Shown here: one piece after another, positions 6,765-15,395 of the stretch
Numbering within the stretch: the first letter of the stretch is position 1
Layout of the letters: each line of letters starts with the position of its first letter
Source: Gemmatimonadaceae bacterium
GTDB lineage: Bacteria > Gemmatimonadota > Gemmatimonadetes > Gemmatimonadales > Gemmatimonadaceae
Direction: 5' to 3'
NCBI GenBank assembly: GCA_025453875.1
Contig: JALOPN010000021.1
Span: forward strand, 1 to 33,940
Length of the DNA stretch: 33,940 bases
The notes under the pieces: model-generated
What the model saw: only the letters and a program-made list of their open reading frames with translations
Told to the model about the DNA's origin: nothing
Database searches by the model: none
Translations under genes and position numbers: made by a program

Positions 6765-9311
6765 ATGGCTGAACGCCAAACCCTTCCGGTGCTGCCCCTG
6801 CGCGGCACGGTGATGTTCCCGGGAATCACCGCCCCCATCGCGGCGGGCCGTCCCGGCACCCTGCGCGCCATCGAGGCCGCCCTGAAGGGTGATCGCGTCG
6901 TCTTTGCGGTCGCCCAGCGCGACAATACCGAGGAGCCCTCCTCCGACATCCTGTACAACATGGGTGTCGTGGCGCGCATCGGGCAGATTCAGCGCGGCCT
7001 CGGCGGCGTGCAGCTGCTCCTCCAGGGCGAGCAGCGCGCCACCGCCCTGCAGTACAGCGAAACCGATGGCCATCTCAGCGCGGTCGTTGTCGCGGCCGAC
7101 GAGATGATGCCCATCGAACCCAAGGACGCGGCCTTCGAGGCGCTCCACAAGGAGACGCGCGAGCGGGCGGCCGAACTCGGCGAAAAGCGCGGACTGCCCG
7201 AGGAAGTGCTGCATCAGGTGCTCGACTCCGTGTCGGAGCCCGGCCGCTTCGCCGACCTCGTCGCCGGCTACATCGAACTCACCGTGCCCGAGAAGCAGGG
7301 GTTGCTCGAGACGCTCTCGGTGGAAGAGCGGCTGCGGCGCGTCCTCGTGCACGTGCAGCGCCAGATCGGCCTGCTCGAAGCGCAGGAGGACATCAAGTCG
7401 CAGGTGCAGGAAGAGCTCGGGGAACGCCAGCGCGAGATGTTCCTGCGTGAGCAGCTGAAGGCCATCCAGAAGGAGCTCGGCGACGACGATCAGTCGAAGG
7501 AGATCGAGGAGCTGCGCACGAAGCTGAACGCGCTGCCGCTGCCGAAGGAGGCGCGCGCCGAAGTGGAGCGTGAGCTGGGACGCCTCGAGCGGACCGGACG
7601 CGAGTCGATGGAAGCGCAGGTCATTCGCACCTATCTCGAGTGGATCGCCGAGTTGCCGTGGGGCAATCGCTCGGACGATCGCCTCGATCTGACGGGCGCG
7701 CAGCAGGTGCTCGACGAGGACCACTACGGGCTGTCCGACGTGAAGGATCGGGTGCTCGAGTTCCTCGCCGTGCGCCAGCTCCGCGCGCAGCAGCTGGCCG
7801 AAGAGGTCACCACGACGGGTGAGTTCCCGGCGTCCAGACTGCGCGATGACGAGCACGGCAGTCGGACGCACGATGATCACAAGATCACCGACGCCCGCGA
7901 GGCGAAGGCGCGCGCGATGGCGAAGGGGCCGATCCTGCTCTTCACCGGTCCGCCGGGCGTGGGCAAGACGTCCATCGCCAAGTCGATCGCGCGCGCGCTC
8001 GGTCGCGAATACGTGCGCGTCGCGCTCGGTGGCGCGCGTGACGAAGCCGACATTCGCGGACACCGGCGCACGTACGTGGGGGCGATGCCCGGTCGCATCG
8101 TGCAGGGCATGAAGCAGGCCGGCACGAAGAATCCGGTGTTCCTGCTCGACGAAATCGACAAGCTCGGTTCGTCCTTTCAGGGCGACCCGTCGAGCGCGCT
8201 GCTCGAAGTGCTCGATCCGGCGCAGAACGATTCGTTCACCGACCACTACCTCGGCATCCCGTTCGATCTGAGCGAAGTCCTGTTCATCGCCACGAGCAAC
8301 TTCGTGCAGAACATTCCGGGGCCGCTGCTCGACCGCATGGAAGTGGTCGATTTCAGCGGCTACACGGAGCGTGAGAAGCTCGAGATCGCGAAGAAGTACC
8401 TCATTCCGCGGCAGCTCGAGGAATCGGGGTTGTCCGGTCGCAATCTCGTGTTCGATGACCAGGCGATCATGAAGGTGATCAGCGAGTACACGCGCGAATC
8501 GGGCGTGCGTCAGCTCGAGCGGCAGCTTGGCGCGGTGGCGCGCAAGGTCGCGCGTCGCGTCGCGACCGGCGACTCGGCAGTGCTCGCCGACAGCCGCGTC
8601 GACGCGGCCGAAGTGCGTGACCTGCTCGGCCGACCCAAGGTGCACCCGGAGCGCGCGGCCGAACACGACGAAGTGGGCATCTCCACGGGCATGTACTACA
8701 CGCCCATGGGCGGCGACATCATGTTCGTCGAAGCGTCGATTCGTCGCGGCGCGTCGGCGCGTGCTCGCACGGATGACGAGAGCGAGCAGCTGCGTGTGGG
8801 GCCGATCTCACTCATTCTTACCGGCCAACTCGGTGACGTGATGAAGGAGAGCGCACGCGCCGCGCTCACGTACGCCACGAATAACGCGGAGCTGCTCGGC
8901 ATCCCGGCCGAGCGCCTCGCGACGGCGACGGAAGCGCACATCCATGTCCCGGCCGGTGCCATTCCGAAGGACGGCCCCAGCGCGGGCATCGCGATTGCCA
9001 CCGCGCTCGTGTCGGAGATGTCGAATCGCAAGGTGCGGCGCGATGTCGCGATGACCGGCGAGATCACGTTGCGTGGTCGCGTGCTCCCGATCGGCGGCAT
9101 CAAGGAGAAGGTGCTCGGCGCACACCGCGCCGGCATCACCACGATCATCCTGCCCAGGGCCAACTTCGACGACCTCGAGGATGTGCCGCAGGAAGTGCGC
9201 GAGCGACTCACGTTCCACGCGGTGGAGACACTGCGCGAAGTGCTCGCGATCGCGCTCGTGGGGAGTGAGTCCTCGATTGACGCCGACGAGCCCATGCTCG
9301 TGGGTGTCTGA
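6765..9311 (+). CDS. lon: ATP-dependent Lon protease (LonA type)
   Basis: The 848-residue cytoplasmic protease degrades misfolded and regulatory proteins. It has the LonA order: N-terminal substrate-binding domain (LPVLPLRGTVMFPG near residue 5), a long helical region, an AAA+ module with Walker A GPPGVGKTS (395-403) and Walker B FLLDEIDK, then the peptidase domain with catalytic S739 (KDGPSAGIA) and the Lys of GIKEKVLGA (780-782). It is longer than the 784 residues of E. coli Lon. About 40 extra residues, acidic and His/Arg-rich, lie just before Walker A (roughly 345-388), and a shorter Arg/Glu-rich insertion follows EASIRRG in the protease domain. ATG 6765 is preceded by GAGG at 6750-6753. 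The upstream extension of the frame is antisense to the kinase. Confidence 0.97.
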   Translation: MAERQTLPVLPLRGTVMFPGITAPIAAGRPGTLRAIEAALKGDRVVFAVAQRDNTEEPSSDILYNMGVVARIGQIQRGLGGVQLLLQGEQRATALQYSETDGHLSAVVVAADEMMPIEPKDAAFEALHKETRERAAELGEKRGLPEEVLHQVLDSVSEPGRFADLVAGYIELTVPEKQGLLETLSVEERLRRVLVHVQRQIGLLEAQEDIKSQVQEELGERQREMFLREQLKAIQKELGDDDQSKEIEELRTKLNALPLPKEARAEVERELGRLERTGRESMEAQVIRTYLEWIAELPWGNRSDDRLDLTGAQQVLDEDHYGLSDVKDRVLEFLAVRQLRAQQLAEEVTTTGEFPASRLRDDEHGSRTHDDHKITDAREAKARAMAKGPILLFTGPPGVGKTSIAKSIARALGREYVRVALGGARDEADIRGHRRTYVGAMPGRIVQGMKQAGTKNPVFLLDEIDKLGSSFQGDPSSALLEVLDPAQNDSFTDHYLGIPFDLSEVLFIATSNFVQNIPGPLLDRMEVVDFSGYTEREKLEIAKKYLIPRQLEESGLSGRNLVFDDQAIMKVISEYTRESGVRQLERQLGAVARKVARRVATGDSAVLADSRVDAAEVRDLLGRPKVHPERAAEHDEVGISTGMYYTPMGGDIMFVEASIRRGASARARTDDESEQLRVGPISLILTGQLGDVMKESARAALTYATNNAELLGIPAERLATATEAHIHVPAGAIPKDGPSAGIAIATALVSEMSNRKVRRDVAMTGEITLRGRVLPIGGIKEKVLGAHRAGITTIILPRANFDDLEDVPQEVRERLTFHAVETLREVLAIALVGSESSIDADEPMLVGV

Positions 9312-9319
9312 ACGACATC

Positions 9320-9354
9320 ATCCCGTTCGGGGCCGTCAGGGCCCCGAACGGGAT
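9320..9354. terminator. Perfect 15-bp hairpin between lon and the convergent ABC gene
   Basis: Arms 9320-9334 and 9340-9354 are perfect complements around the five-base loop GTCAG, centred between two convergent genes. No strong T tract follows on either strand, but position and stem strength suggest a shared bidirectional terminator. Confidence 0.7.
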
Positions 9355-9366
9355 GGCCGTTGATTT

Positions 9367-10251
9367 CTACTGATCGCTCCGAACACCCTGACGCGCAAGT
9401 TCGTCGAAGTACACGTCCTCGAGCGTGGGATCGATGGGCGCGAACTGCGAATCCGGTGCGGCGTCGTGCACGGCACGCACCAGCACACCGCCAGCCGCGA
9501 GTCGACGCGAGATCACGCGCGGATGGGCGCGCCACGCGTCGGCCTGAGCGCGCGGTACGCACGCCTGCCAGAGTTGCCCACGCAACGACGCCACGAGCGC
9601 GGCCGGTGTGTCCTCGCGCACGATGCGGCCGTGCACCAGCAGCGCCACGCGTGTGCACAGGGCTTCGACATCGTCCACCAGGTGCGTGGACAGCAACACG
9701 ACGACATCATCGGCCACGCCGGCGAGCAGATCGAGCAGACGATACCGCTCGGCGGGATCGAGACCGGCGGTTGGCTCATCGACAATGAGCAGTCGTGGTG
9801 AGGCCACGAGCGCGATCGCAATGCCGAGGCGCTGGCGCATGCCACCGCTGAAGCTGTCCACGCGACGTGTCGCCACGTGCGTGAGGTTGACGCGTTGCAG
9901 CAACGTCTCCACGCGTGCCGCGCGCTCCTGCGGATCGAGCAGCCCCTTGAGCACGGCAAAATGATCGAGGGTTTCTTCGGCGGTCAGGGCCGGATACAGC
10001 CCGAAGTCCTGCGGCAGATACCCGAGCAGCGCGCGCACGCGCTCCGGTGCCGCGAGCACGTCGAGGCCATCGAAGCGAATGTGCCCACGATCGGGGGCCT
10101 GCAACGTTGCGAGCGTGCGCATCAGCGTCGACTTGCCCGCCCCATTCGGGCCGAGCAGGCCGAATACGCCGGGGGGCACGGTGAGCGAGACGTCACGCAG
10201 GGCCTGCACCCCATTGGCGTAGGTCACGGAGACGGCATCGAGCTCAAGCAT
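9367..10251 (-). CDS. ABC transporter ATP-binding protein
   Basis: The 294-residue product has Walker A GPNGAGKST, Q-loop LPQDFGLYP, signature FSGGMRQRL, Walker B LLIVDEPTAGLD and the H-loop in LLSTHLVDD. It has a C-terminal extension of about 80 residues ending in LEDVYFDELARQ. That extension is typical of CcmA/NatA/drug-exporter type ATPases that drive a separate membrane protein. No permease gene is adjacent: the upstream neighbour is divergent and lon is convergent. The partner must lie elsewhere, or this is an orphan subunit. The substrate cannot be told from sequence. Confidence 0.93.
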   Translation of the reverse strand: MLELDAVSVTYANGVQALRDVSLTVPPGVFGLLGPNGAGKSTLMRTLATLQAPDRGHIRFDGLDVLAAPERVRALLGYLPQDFGLYPALTAEETLDHFAVLKGLLDPQERAARVETLLQRVNLTHVATRRVDSFSGGMRQRLGIAIALVASPRLLIVDEPTAGLDPAERYRLLDLLAGVADDVVVLLSTHLVDDVEALCTRVALLVHGRIVREDTPAALVASLRGQLWQACVPRAQADAWRAHPRVISRRLAAGGVLVRAVHDAAPDSQFAPIDPTLEDVYFDELARQGVRSDQ

Positions 10252-10422
10252 GACGGAATCGGGACGTGCGCGATGGCATCGGATGCTTGCCCCTCACGGG
10301 CAATTGCGACAGGTTGCGAACAGAGGATGCTGCCGGTGATTCGCAGATCGGCCATCCTCGACCGCTCGTCGCGACGCGTTCGACGCGTCCCCCGCAGGAA
10401 CCCGGCAAGAGAGGAGGCCGCC

Positions 10423-10698
10423 ATGCACGACATGTCCACCAGCCACACCTCAGTGGAGTCAACACTGCGGGAGGCCGCGCGGCAACGGCGGAAAGTGCGG
10501 GCTCGCGTTCGATTCGCTGCCGAACGGGGTGAGACGGAGTACGAGCGCAGCTACGAGCCGTACGCCATCGAGGACAACGCGGTCGTCGTGTTCTCGCTCT
10601 TCCGCAACGAGTTCCGCACGATCCCGCTCGCCGACATCGTGCACGTGGAAATGACGGACGGCGAGTTCCGACCGCGTCGCCCCATCACGGTCGACTGA
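10423..10698 (+). CDS. Small stand-alone WYL-like protein
   Basis: The 91-residue product has a basic helical N-terminus (REAARQRRKVRARVRF) and then a pattern resembling a WYL domain: Tyr and aromatic residues near SYEPYAIEDN, a strand AVVVFSLF, then FRTIPLADIVHVEMTDGEF. The last piece matches the common WYL ending F-R-x-x-R-I-x-x-V-x-x-T-x-x-x-F. WYL domains often sense ligands or single-stranded nucleic acid in transcription regulators, normally beside a helix-turn-helix, which is absent here. The start is set by GAGGAGG at 10411-10417. The assignment is by pattern only. Confidence 0.6.
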   Translation: MHDMSTSHTSVESTLREAARQRRKVRARVRFAAERGETEYERSYEPYAIEDNAVVVFSLFRNEFRTIPLADIVHVEMTDGEFRPRRPITVD

Positions 10699-10726
10699 GC
10701 AGCCCCCGGCACCAGCCGGCGGCCGG

Positions 10727-12793
10727 TCAGTACGGCCCGATGGGCCCGAGCCGGAAGAAGCTCCACGGCCAGGCGAGCGCCGCGCCAGGCTCCGTGCCCT
10801 CGAGAAACCACTCCGTATAGCGCTGACTCGCGGCGACCTCGGGACCCGCGGGGCGACCGGTGTCTCGATCGAGCACCGTGGCGACCACGCCCGCTGGCGG
10901 TGCCCACACGCTTGCCGAGCGCGTCGGGGACGACGCCGCGAGCACGCGCCCAACGATCGGTGCCGCCAGTGAGCCGCCGCCAGCGCCCGGCGTGATCGTG
11001 CGTGGGGTGTCGAAGCCGAGCCACGCACCGGCCACGAGATCGGGCGTCACGCCCACGAACCACACATCGGCGTTGTCGTTCGTCGTGCCGGTCTTCCCCG
11101 CAAGCGGAATGCTGCCTGGCACCGCGCGTCGCGCGGACACACCCGTTCCGCGCTCGACCGCATCGCGCATCATGTCCCGAACCACGAACGCCACGCGTGG
11201 GTCAAGCGCGCGCGTGGGCGCAACGCGGGGCACTGAATGCACGGTGCGCCCGCTCCGATCCTCGATGTGATCGATGAAGCGTGTGGTCACCGCAAGTCCG
11301 CCGTTGGTGAACGGGGCGTACGATGCCACGAAGTTGAGGGGCTGCACCACGCTCGCGCCGAGCGCGCTCGACGGGTACGGGGCAATCGGTGCACGCAGGC
11401 CGGCGCGACGCGCGGTGGACTGCACGCTGTCGAGTCCGACGGTGAGCGCCAGCTCGACCGCCACCGGGTTGCGCGAGAGCGCCAGCGCGTCACGCATGGG
11501 GAGCGCGCCGAGAAAGCGGCCGTCGGCGTTGGTGGGCGCGTATGTGCGTCCTTCGGGGAGCGACAGCTCGATGGCGGTGTCCGCGAGCGGCAGGTTGGCC
11601 GGCAGCCCCGCCGCGATGGCCGCGGCGTACACGAACGGCTTGAAGGCACTGCCTGGCTGCCGATTGCCATCCACCGCGCGGTTGAACGACGACGCGAGAT
11701 GATCACGCCCTCCAACGAGGGCCCGCACATCGCCACTCCACGGATCGACCACGACCACGGCCCCCTCGAGACACGCGCGCTCGCGACGTGCACCGGCGAC
11801 ACACTTGCCATGCGGCCAGCCGGGCCGAGCTTCCATTGCCGCGATCTCGTCCACCAGCGCGCGCGTGGCGGCACGCTGCAACACGGGATCGATGGTGGTG
11901 TGCACCGTGAAGCCACCATCGGCGAGCGACACGCCCGCACGCTGCGCCTGCACGCGCACGATGTCGAGCACCCACGGGGCCGGCACCACCCCGAAGTCCG
12001 GCGCGGTGCGCAGCGGACTGCGCTGCGCGGCACTGGCCTGGGCGTCGGTCAGGTAGCCCTGCTCGCGCATGAGGGCGAGCACGGTGTTGCGACGGGTGCG
12101 ATTGCGCTCGGGTTCGCGAATGGGGTCGTACTGGACCGGACTCTTGGGCATGGCCGCGAGCGACGCCGCTTCGGCAATCGTGAGCTGCGACGCGGGCTTC
12201 CCGAAGTAGTGACGCGACGCCATCTCGATACCGTGCAATCCGCGCCCGAACGGAATCACGTTGAGGAAGGCCTCGAGAATCTGCGCCTTGCTGTAGCGCT
12301 TCTCGAGCTCACGCGCGGCTGACTGCTCACGCAGCTTGCGCGAGATTGACCGATCGCGCCGATCGATGAGCTCGGGGTGCATGTTGCCCACGAGCAGCTG
12401 CGTGATCGTGCTCGCGCCTCGCACGTCGCCACTCGTGGCGGCATCCTTGATCGCGGCGGCCACCCCCACGAGATCGACGCCGTCATGTTGGTAGAACCGC
12501 TTGTCCTCGACGGCCACGAAGGCCTGCCCGACGTGGCGCGGGAGGTCCGCGATGCGGATCGAGAGCCGTCGCGCATCGCCAATGGTGCCGAGGAGCGACC
12601 CGTCGCGGGCCAGCACGAGGGACGACTGGGGCAACGGCACGATCTGCCACGGCTCGACGGCCGCCCGCCCGCCCTGCGCGAGGAGCGGGCTGTCGGGTAG
12701 CGCGACACCGAGCGCCACGAGGAGCACGAGGACGCCTGCGGCCACACGGCCGGCCGGGCGCGACGGCGAGTCGGAAAGGCGACACCAACGCAT
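10727..12793 (-). CDS. Class A penicillin-binding protein (transglycosylase/transpeptidase)
   Basis: The 688-residue bifunctional peptidoglycan synthase is anchored by one N-terminal membrane segment (about 15-33). The glycosyltransferase (GT51) domain has VEDKRFYQHDGVD (catalytic E96), GASTITQLL and RKLREQ. The transpeptidase domain has SAFK (active S382, K385), SRN (440-442) and KTGTT (from 567), so both activities look intact. It polymerises lipid II and cross-links the stem peptides in the periplasm. ATG 12793 puts the membrane segment close to the N-terminus; the frame extends 17 residues further without support. It lies divergent from nadE, 104 bases away. Confidence 0.95.
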   Translation of the reverse strand: MRWCRLSDSPSRPAGRVAAGVLVLLVALGVALPDSPLLAQGGRAAVEPWQIVPLPQSSLVLARDGSLLGTIGDARRLSIRIADLPRHVGQAFVAVEDKRFYQHDGVDLVGVAAAIKDAATSGDVRGASTITQLLVGNMHPELIDRRDRSISRKLREQSAARELEKRYSKAQILEAFLNVIPFGRGLHGIEMASRHYFGKPASQLTIAEAASLAAMPKSPVQYDPIREPERNRTRRNTVLALMREQGYLTDAQASAAQRSPLRTAPDFGVVPAPWVLDIVRVQAQRAGVSLADGGFTVHTTIDPVLQRAATRALVDEIAAMEARPGWPHGKCVAGARRERACLEGAVVVVDPWSGDVRALVGGRDHLASSFNRAVDGNRQPGSAFKPFVYAAAIAAGLPANLPLADTAIELSLPEGRTYAPTNADGRFLGALPMRDALALSRNPVAVELALTVGLDSVQSTARRAGLRAPIAPYPSSALGASVVQPLNFVASYAPFTNGGLAVTTRFIDHIEDRSGRTVHSVPRVAPTRALDPRVAFVVRDMMRDAVERGTGVSARRAVPGSIPLAGKTGTTNDNADVWFVGVTPDLVAGAWLGFDTPRTITPGAGGGSLAAPIVGRVLAASSPTRSASVWAPPAGVVATVLDRDTGRPAGPEVAASQRYTEWFLEGTEPGAALAWPWSFFRLGPIGPY

Positions 12794-12897
12794 ATGGCAA
12801 CTTACCCCACGCGCGCCCCGTTGATCGGCGACGTGCGTCACCAAACCCGTCTCGGCCTCAGTTGCTCCGGGACGGCCGCCTCGTTTGCTTCCGCCGC

Positions 12898-14832
12898 ATG
12901 GCTCCAGTCGACCAGATCCGCCCGCTCACCGTCGCCGTCTGTCAGTTCGCCCCCCGCAAGGGCGATGTGGCGGCCAACCTCCAGCGCCTCGGGGCGTTGT
13001 GCGCCGAAGCGACGGCCGTCGCACCCGCTCCGCAGGTGCTGCTCTTTGGCGAGACCGCCACGTCGGGCTACTTCGTGGAGAGCGCGGTGCGGGAAGTCGC
13101 CCTCACGGCGGGCGCGCTGGCTACGGAGCTCGACGAGGCCTATCGGACGGCCTGCGCCGACGACGGACGCCCGCCGGTGACCATCGACGTGATCGTGGGC
13201 TTCTACGAGCGCTGGCAGGAGACGCTGTACAACAGCGCGGCGTACATCACGATCGGGCTCGCCGATGGCCCACCCATCGTGCGGCACGTGCACCGCAAGA
13301 CCTTCCTTCCCACCTACAGCCTCTTCGACGAGGAGCGCTTCGTGGAGCGGGGGACGAACCTCCGTGCCTTCGAGACGCCGTGGGGACGCGCCGCCATGCT
13401 CATCTGCGAAGATGCCTGGCACTCGTTGACCGGTACGCTGGTCGCGCTCGACGGCGCACAGGTGCTCTTCGTTTTGAGCGCGGCGCCGGCGCGTGGGCTG
13501 CACGCGCGCGACGACGGTGGCCCCGGCCCGGCCAGCGTGGCGCGCTGGGAGCGCCTGATGCGCGATCTCGCCGACGAGCATGGCATCTTCACCTGCTACG
13601 CCAATCTCGTGGGCACCGAGGGCGGCAAGCGCTTCTTCGGCGGCTCGCTCGTGGTGGGACCGGGCGGCGATGTGCGCGCCCGCGCACCGATCTGGGACGA
13701 ACACCTGCTGGTGGCCACGGTCGACCTCGACGATCTCGTGCGCGCACGCTCCGACGCGCCGCTGCTCGCCGACCTGCGTGTCGCGCTCCCGCATCTGCTC
13801 GAGAACCTGCGCGCCATCCGCGCGCGTGAAGCGACACCAGCCACCTGGGACGGTCCCGAGCCGGCGGCCGCCGATCTGCTGCGCGAGGCGCGCGGTGAGT
13901 TGACCGGCGAGTGGGCGGTCCCCGATCTCACTGAGCTCGCGCCGCCCCCGGTCGTCGACGCCCCCCTGCCGTCCCGCACGATCGCCCGTACGGTGGTGGG
14001 TCTGCGCGACCACGGTGGGCCGCCGAGCCTGGCGATCGACGCGGCGCTCACGGCGGAGTGGCTCACCGGCTTCCTCCGCGAGGAGTTCGCGCGTCGTGGT
14101 CGCACCAAGGCCGTGCTGGGTCTGTCGGGTGGCCTCGATTCGGCCGTGGTCGCGGCACTGGCCGCGCGAGCACTCGGCCCCGAACAGGTTCTCGCCGTAC
14201 GACTGCCCTATCGCACGTCGAGCGAGGAATCACTCGCGCACGCCCAGCTCGTGATCGAGACGTTCGGCCTCACCTCGCGCACGCTCGACATCAGCGCCGC
14301 CGTCGATGGCTACCTCGCGCTCGAGCCCGATGCCGACGCCACGCGGCGGGGCAACGTGATGGCGCGATTGCGCATGATCGCGCTCTTCGACCTGTCCGCC
14401 AAGCTCGACGCGCTGCCGATCGGCACGGGGAACAAGACGGAGCGCCTGCTCGGCTACTTCACGTGGCACGGTGACGACGCGCCGCCCATCAACCCCATCG
14501 GCGATCTGTTCAAGACGCAGGTGCGAGCGCTCGCGCGCGAGCTGCGCATTCCGTCGGTCATCATCGACAAGCCACCGACGGCCGATCTCGTGGCGGGCCA
14601 GACGGACGAAGGCGACCTCGGCATCACCTACGCAGCCGCCGATGAGATTCTGCACTGGTTGCTGCACGGATACTCGACGGAGGCACTGGTCGCCCATGGC
14701 TTCCGACGCGACGCGATCCATCAGGTGCGCCGCCGTCTCGATCACACGCACTGGAAGCGGCGCGGTCCATCGGTGGCACTCGTGAGCAACACCGCAATCG
14801 GCGAATCGTATCTCCGACCGGTCGACTACTGA
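12898..14832 (+). CDS. nadE: Glutamine-dependent NAD+ synthetase
   Basis: The 644-residue product converts deamido-NAD, ATP and glutamine to NAD+. The N-terminal nitrilase-type glutaminase domain shows its Glu-Lys-Cys triad: E52 (GETATSGYF), K134 (HRKTFLPTY) and C170 (LICEDAW). The C-terminal synthetase domain has the ATP-pyrophosphatase loop SGGLDS (410-415), then GTGNKTE and DEGDLGITY. ATG 12898 is chosen because the homologous domain begins nearby (LTVAVCQFAP); no clear ribosome site precedes it. Its last seven bases overlap the convergent P-loop gene. Confidence 0.95.
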   Translation: MAPVDQIRPLTVAVCQFAPRKGDVAANLQRLGALCAEATAVAPAPQVLLFGETATSGYFVESAVREVALTAGALATELDEAYRTACADDGRPPVTIDVIVGFYERWQETLYNSAAYITIGLADGPPIVRHVHRKTFLPTYSLFDEERFVERGTNLRAFETPWGRAAMLICEDAWHSLTGTLVALDGAQVLFVLSAAPARGLHARDDGGPGPASVARWERLMRDLADEHGIFTCYANLVGTEGGKRFFGGSLVVGPGGDVRARAPIWDEHLLVATVDLDDLVRARSDAPLLADLRVALPHLLENLRAIRAREATPATWDGPEPAAADLLREARGELTGEWAVPDLTELAPPPVVDAPLPSRTIARTVVGLRDHGGPPSLAIDAALTAEWLTGFLREEFARRGRTKAVLGLSGGLDSAVVAALAARALGPEQVLAVRLPYRTSSEESLAHAQLVIETFGLTSRTLDISAAVDGYLALEPDADATRRGNVMARLRMIALFDLSAKLDALPIGTGNKTERLLGYFTWHGDDAPPINPIGDLFKTQVRALARELRIPSVIIDKPPTADLVAGQTDEGDLGITYAAADEILHWLLHGYSTEALVAHGFRRDAIHQVRRRLDHTHWKRRGPSVALVSNTAIGESYLRPVDY

Positions 14833-15395
14833 GCGACGGCACGGTCGAAGATCGACAGCTGCGGTGGATGCAGCGGCAGCCCACTCGCCCGTAGCACGGC
14901 GTCTACCCATCCGTCACGATGGCCGGGATCGAGGGCCACGCACGGCACGGCAAACTCGCGTGCAAGGTCGTCAATGAGGCGGTCGATCTCCTGCTGGAAG
15001 AGCGCGCTCGTGTCGCGGGTGCCGTCGAACGATGGCACGTCGAGCACCGGCACCTTGATGAGCCGATCGTAGGTCGCGACCCACTCGTGCACGATCGCGT
15101 CGTACGCCGCACGACGACCGGCGGCGTGCACGAGATACGCGTAGTTGTCGAGCACCGAACGATCGCACACCACGAGACCACCACGTGATGTCGCGGCAAT
15201 CTCCGCCGCGATCTGCGTGTGCAGAATCCACGCCTGGGCGTCCACCGTCGTGTCGCGATTGATGGGCAGCGGACAGCTGCGTGCAACCTCCATCACGAGA
15301 TCGACCACCCGATCCTGCTTCTTGAGGCGAGCCGCGAGCTCGTAGCTCAGCGTGGTCTTGCCCACACCGTGCGACCCGATGAAGGCGATCTTCAC
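14826..15395 (-). CDS. P-loop nucleotide-binding protein (AAA_28/NadR kinase-like)
   Basis: The 189-residue product starts with VKIAFIGSHGVGKTT (Walker A, residues 7-15). Later come MEVARSCPLPINRDTT, a Gln/His helix and VVCDRSVLDNYAY, a layout shared by small P-loop kinases and AAA_28-type proteins, including the kinase part of NadR. GTG 15395 overlaps the stop of the DUF3857 gene in a GTGA, so translation is coupled. Its stop TAG overlaps the nadE stop region on the opposite strand by seven bases. Proximity to nadE makes a nucleoside or nicotinamide-riboside kinase role conceivable, but operon linkage is to the exported proteins, so function is open. Confidence 0.8.
   Translation of the reverse strand: MKIAFIGSHGVGKTTLSYELAARLKKQDRVVDLVMEVARSCPLPINRDTTVDAQAWILHTQIAAEIAATSRGGLVVCDRSVLDNYAYLVHAAGRRAAYDAIVHEWVATYDRLIKVPVLDVPSFDGTRDTSALFQQEIDRLIDDLAREFAVPCVALDPGHRDGWVDAVLRASGLPLHPPQLSIFDRAVAQ

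Noticed and set aside
6519-8666. Upstream extension of the kinase frame, open for over 700 codons antisense to lon
   Set aside because: It mirrors lon codons, is rich in His/Arg/Leu and has no kinase or other domain; lon is unmistakable on the other strand.
11237-12322. Open frame antisense to the penicillin-binding protein gene
   Set aside because: Shadow frame with no signal, motif or ribosome site; the minus strand shows all class A PBP motifs.
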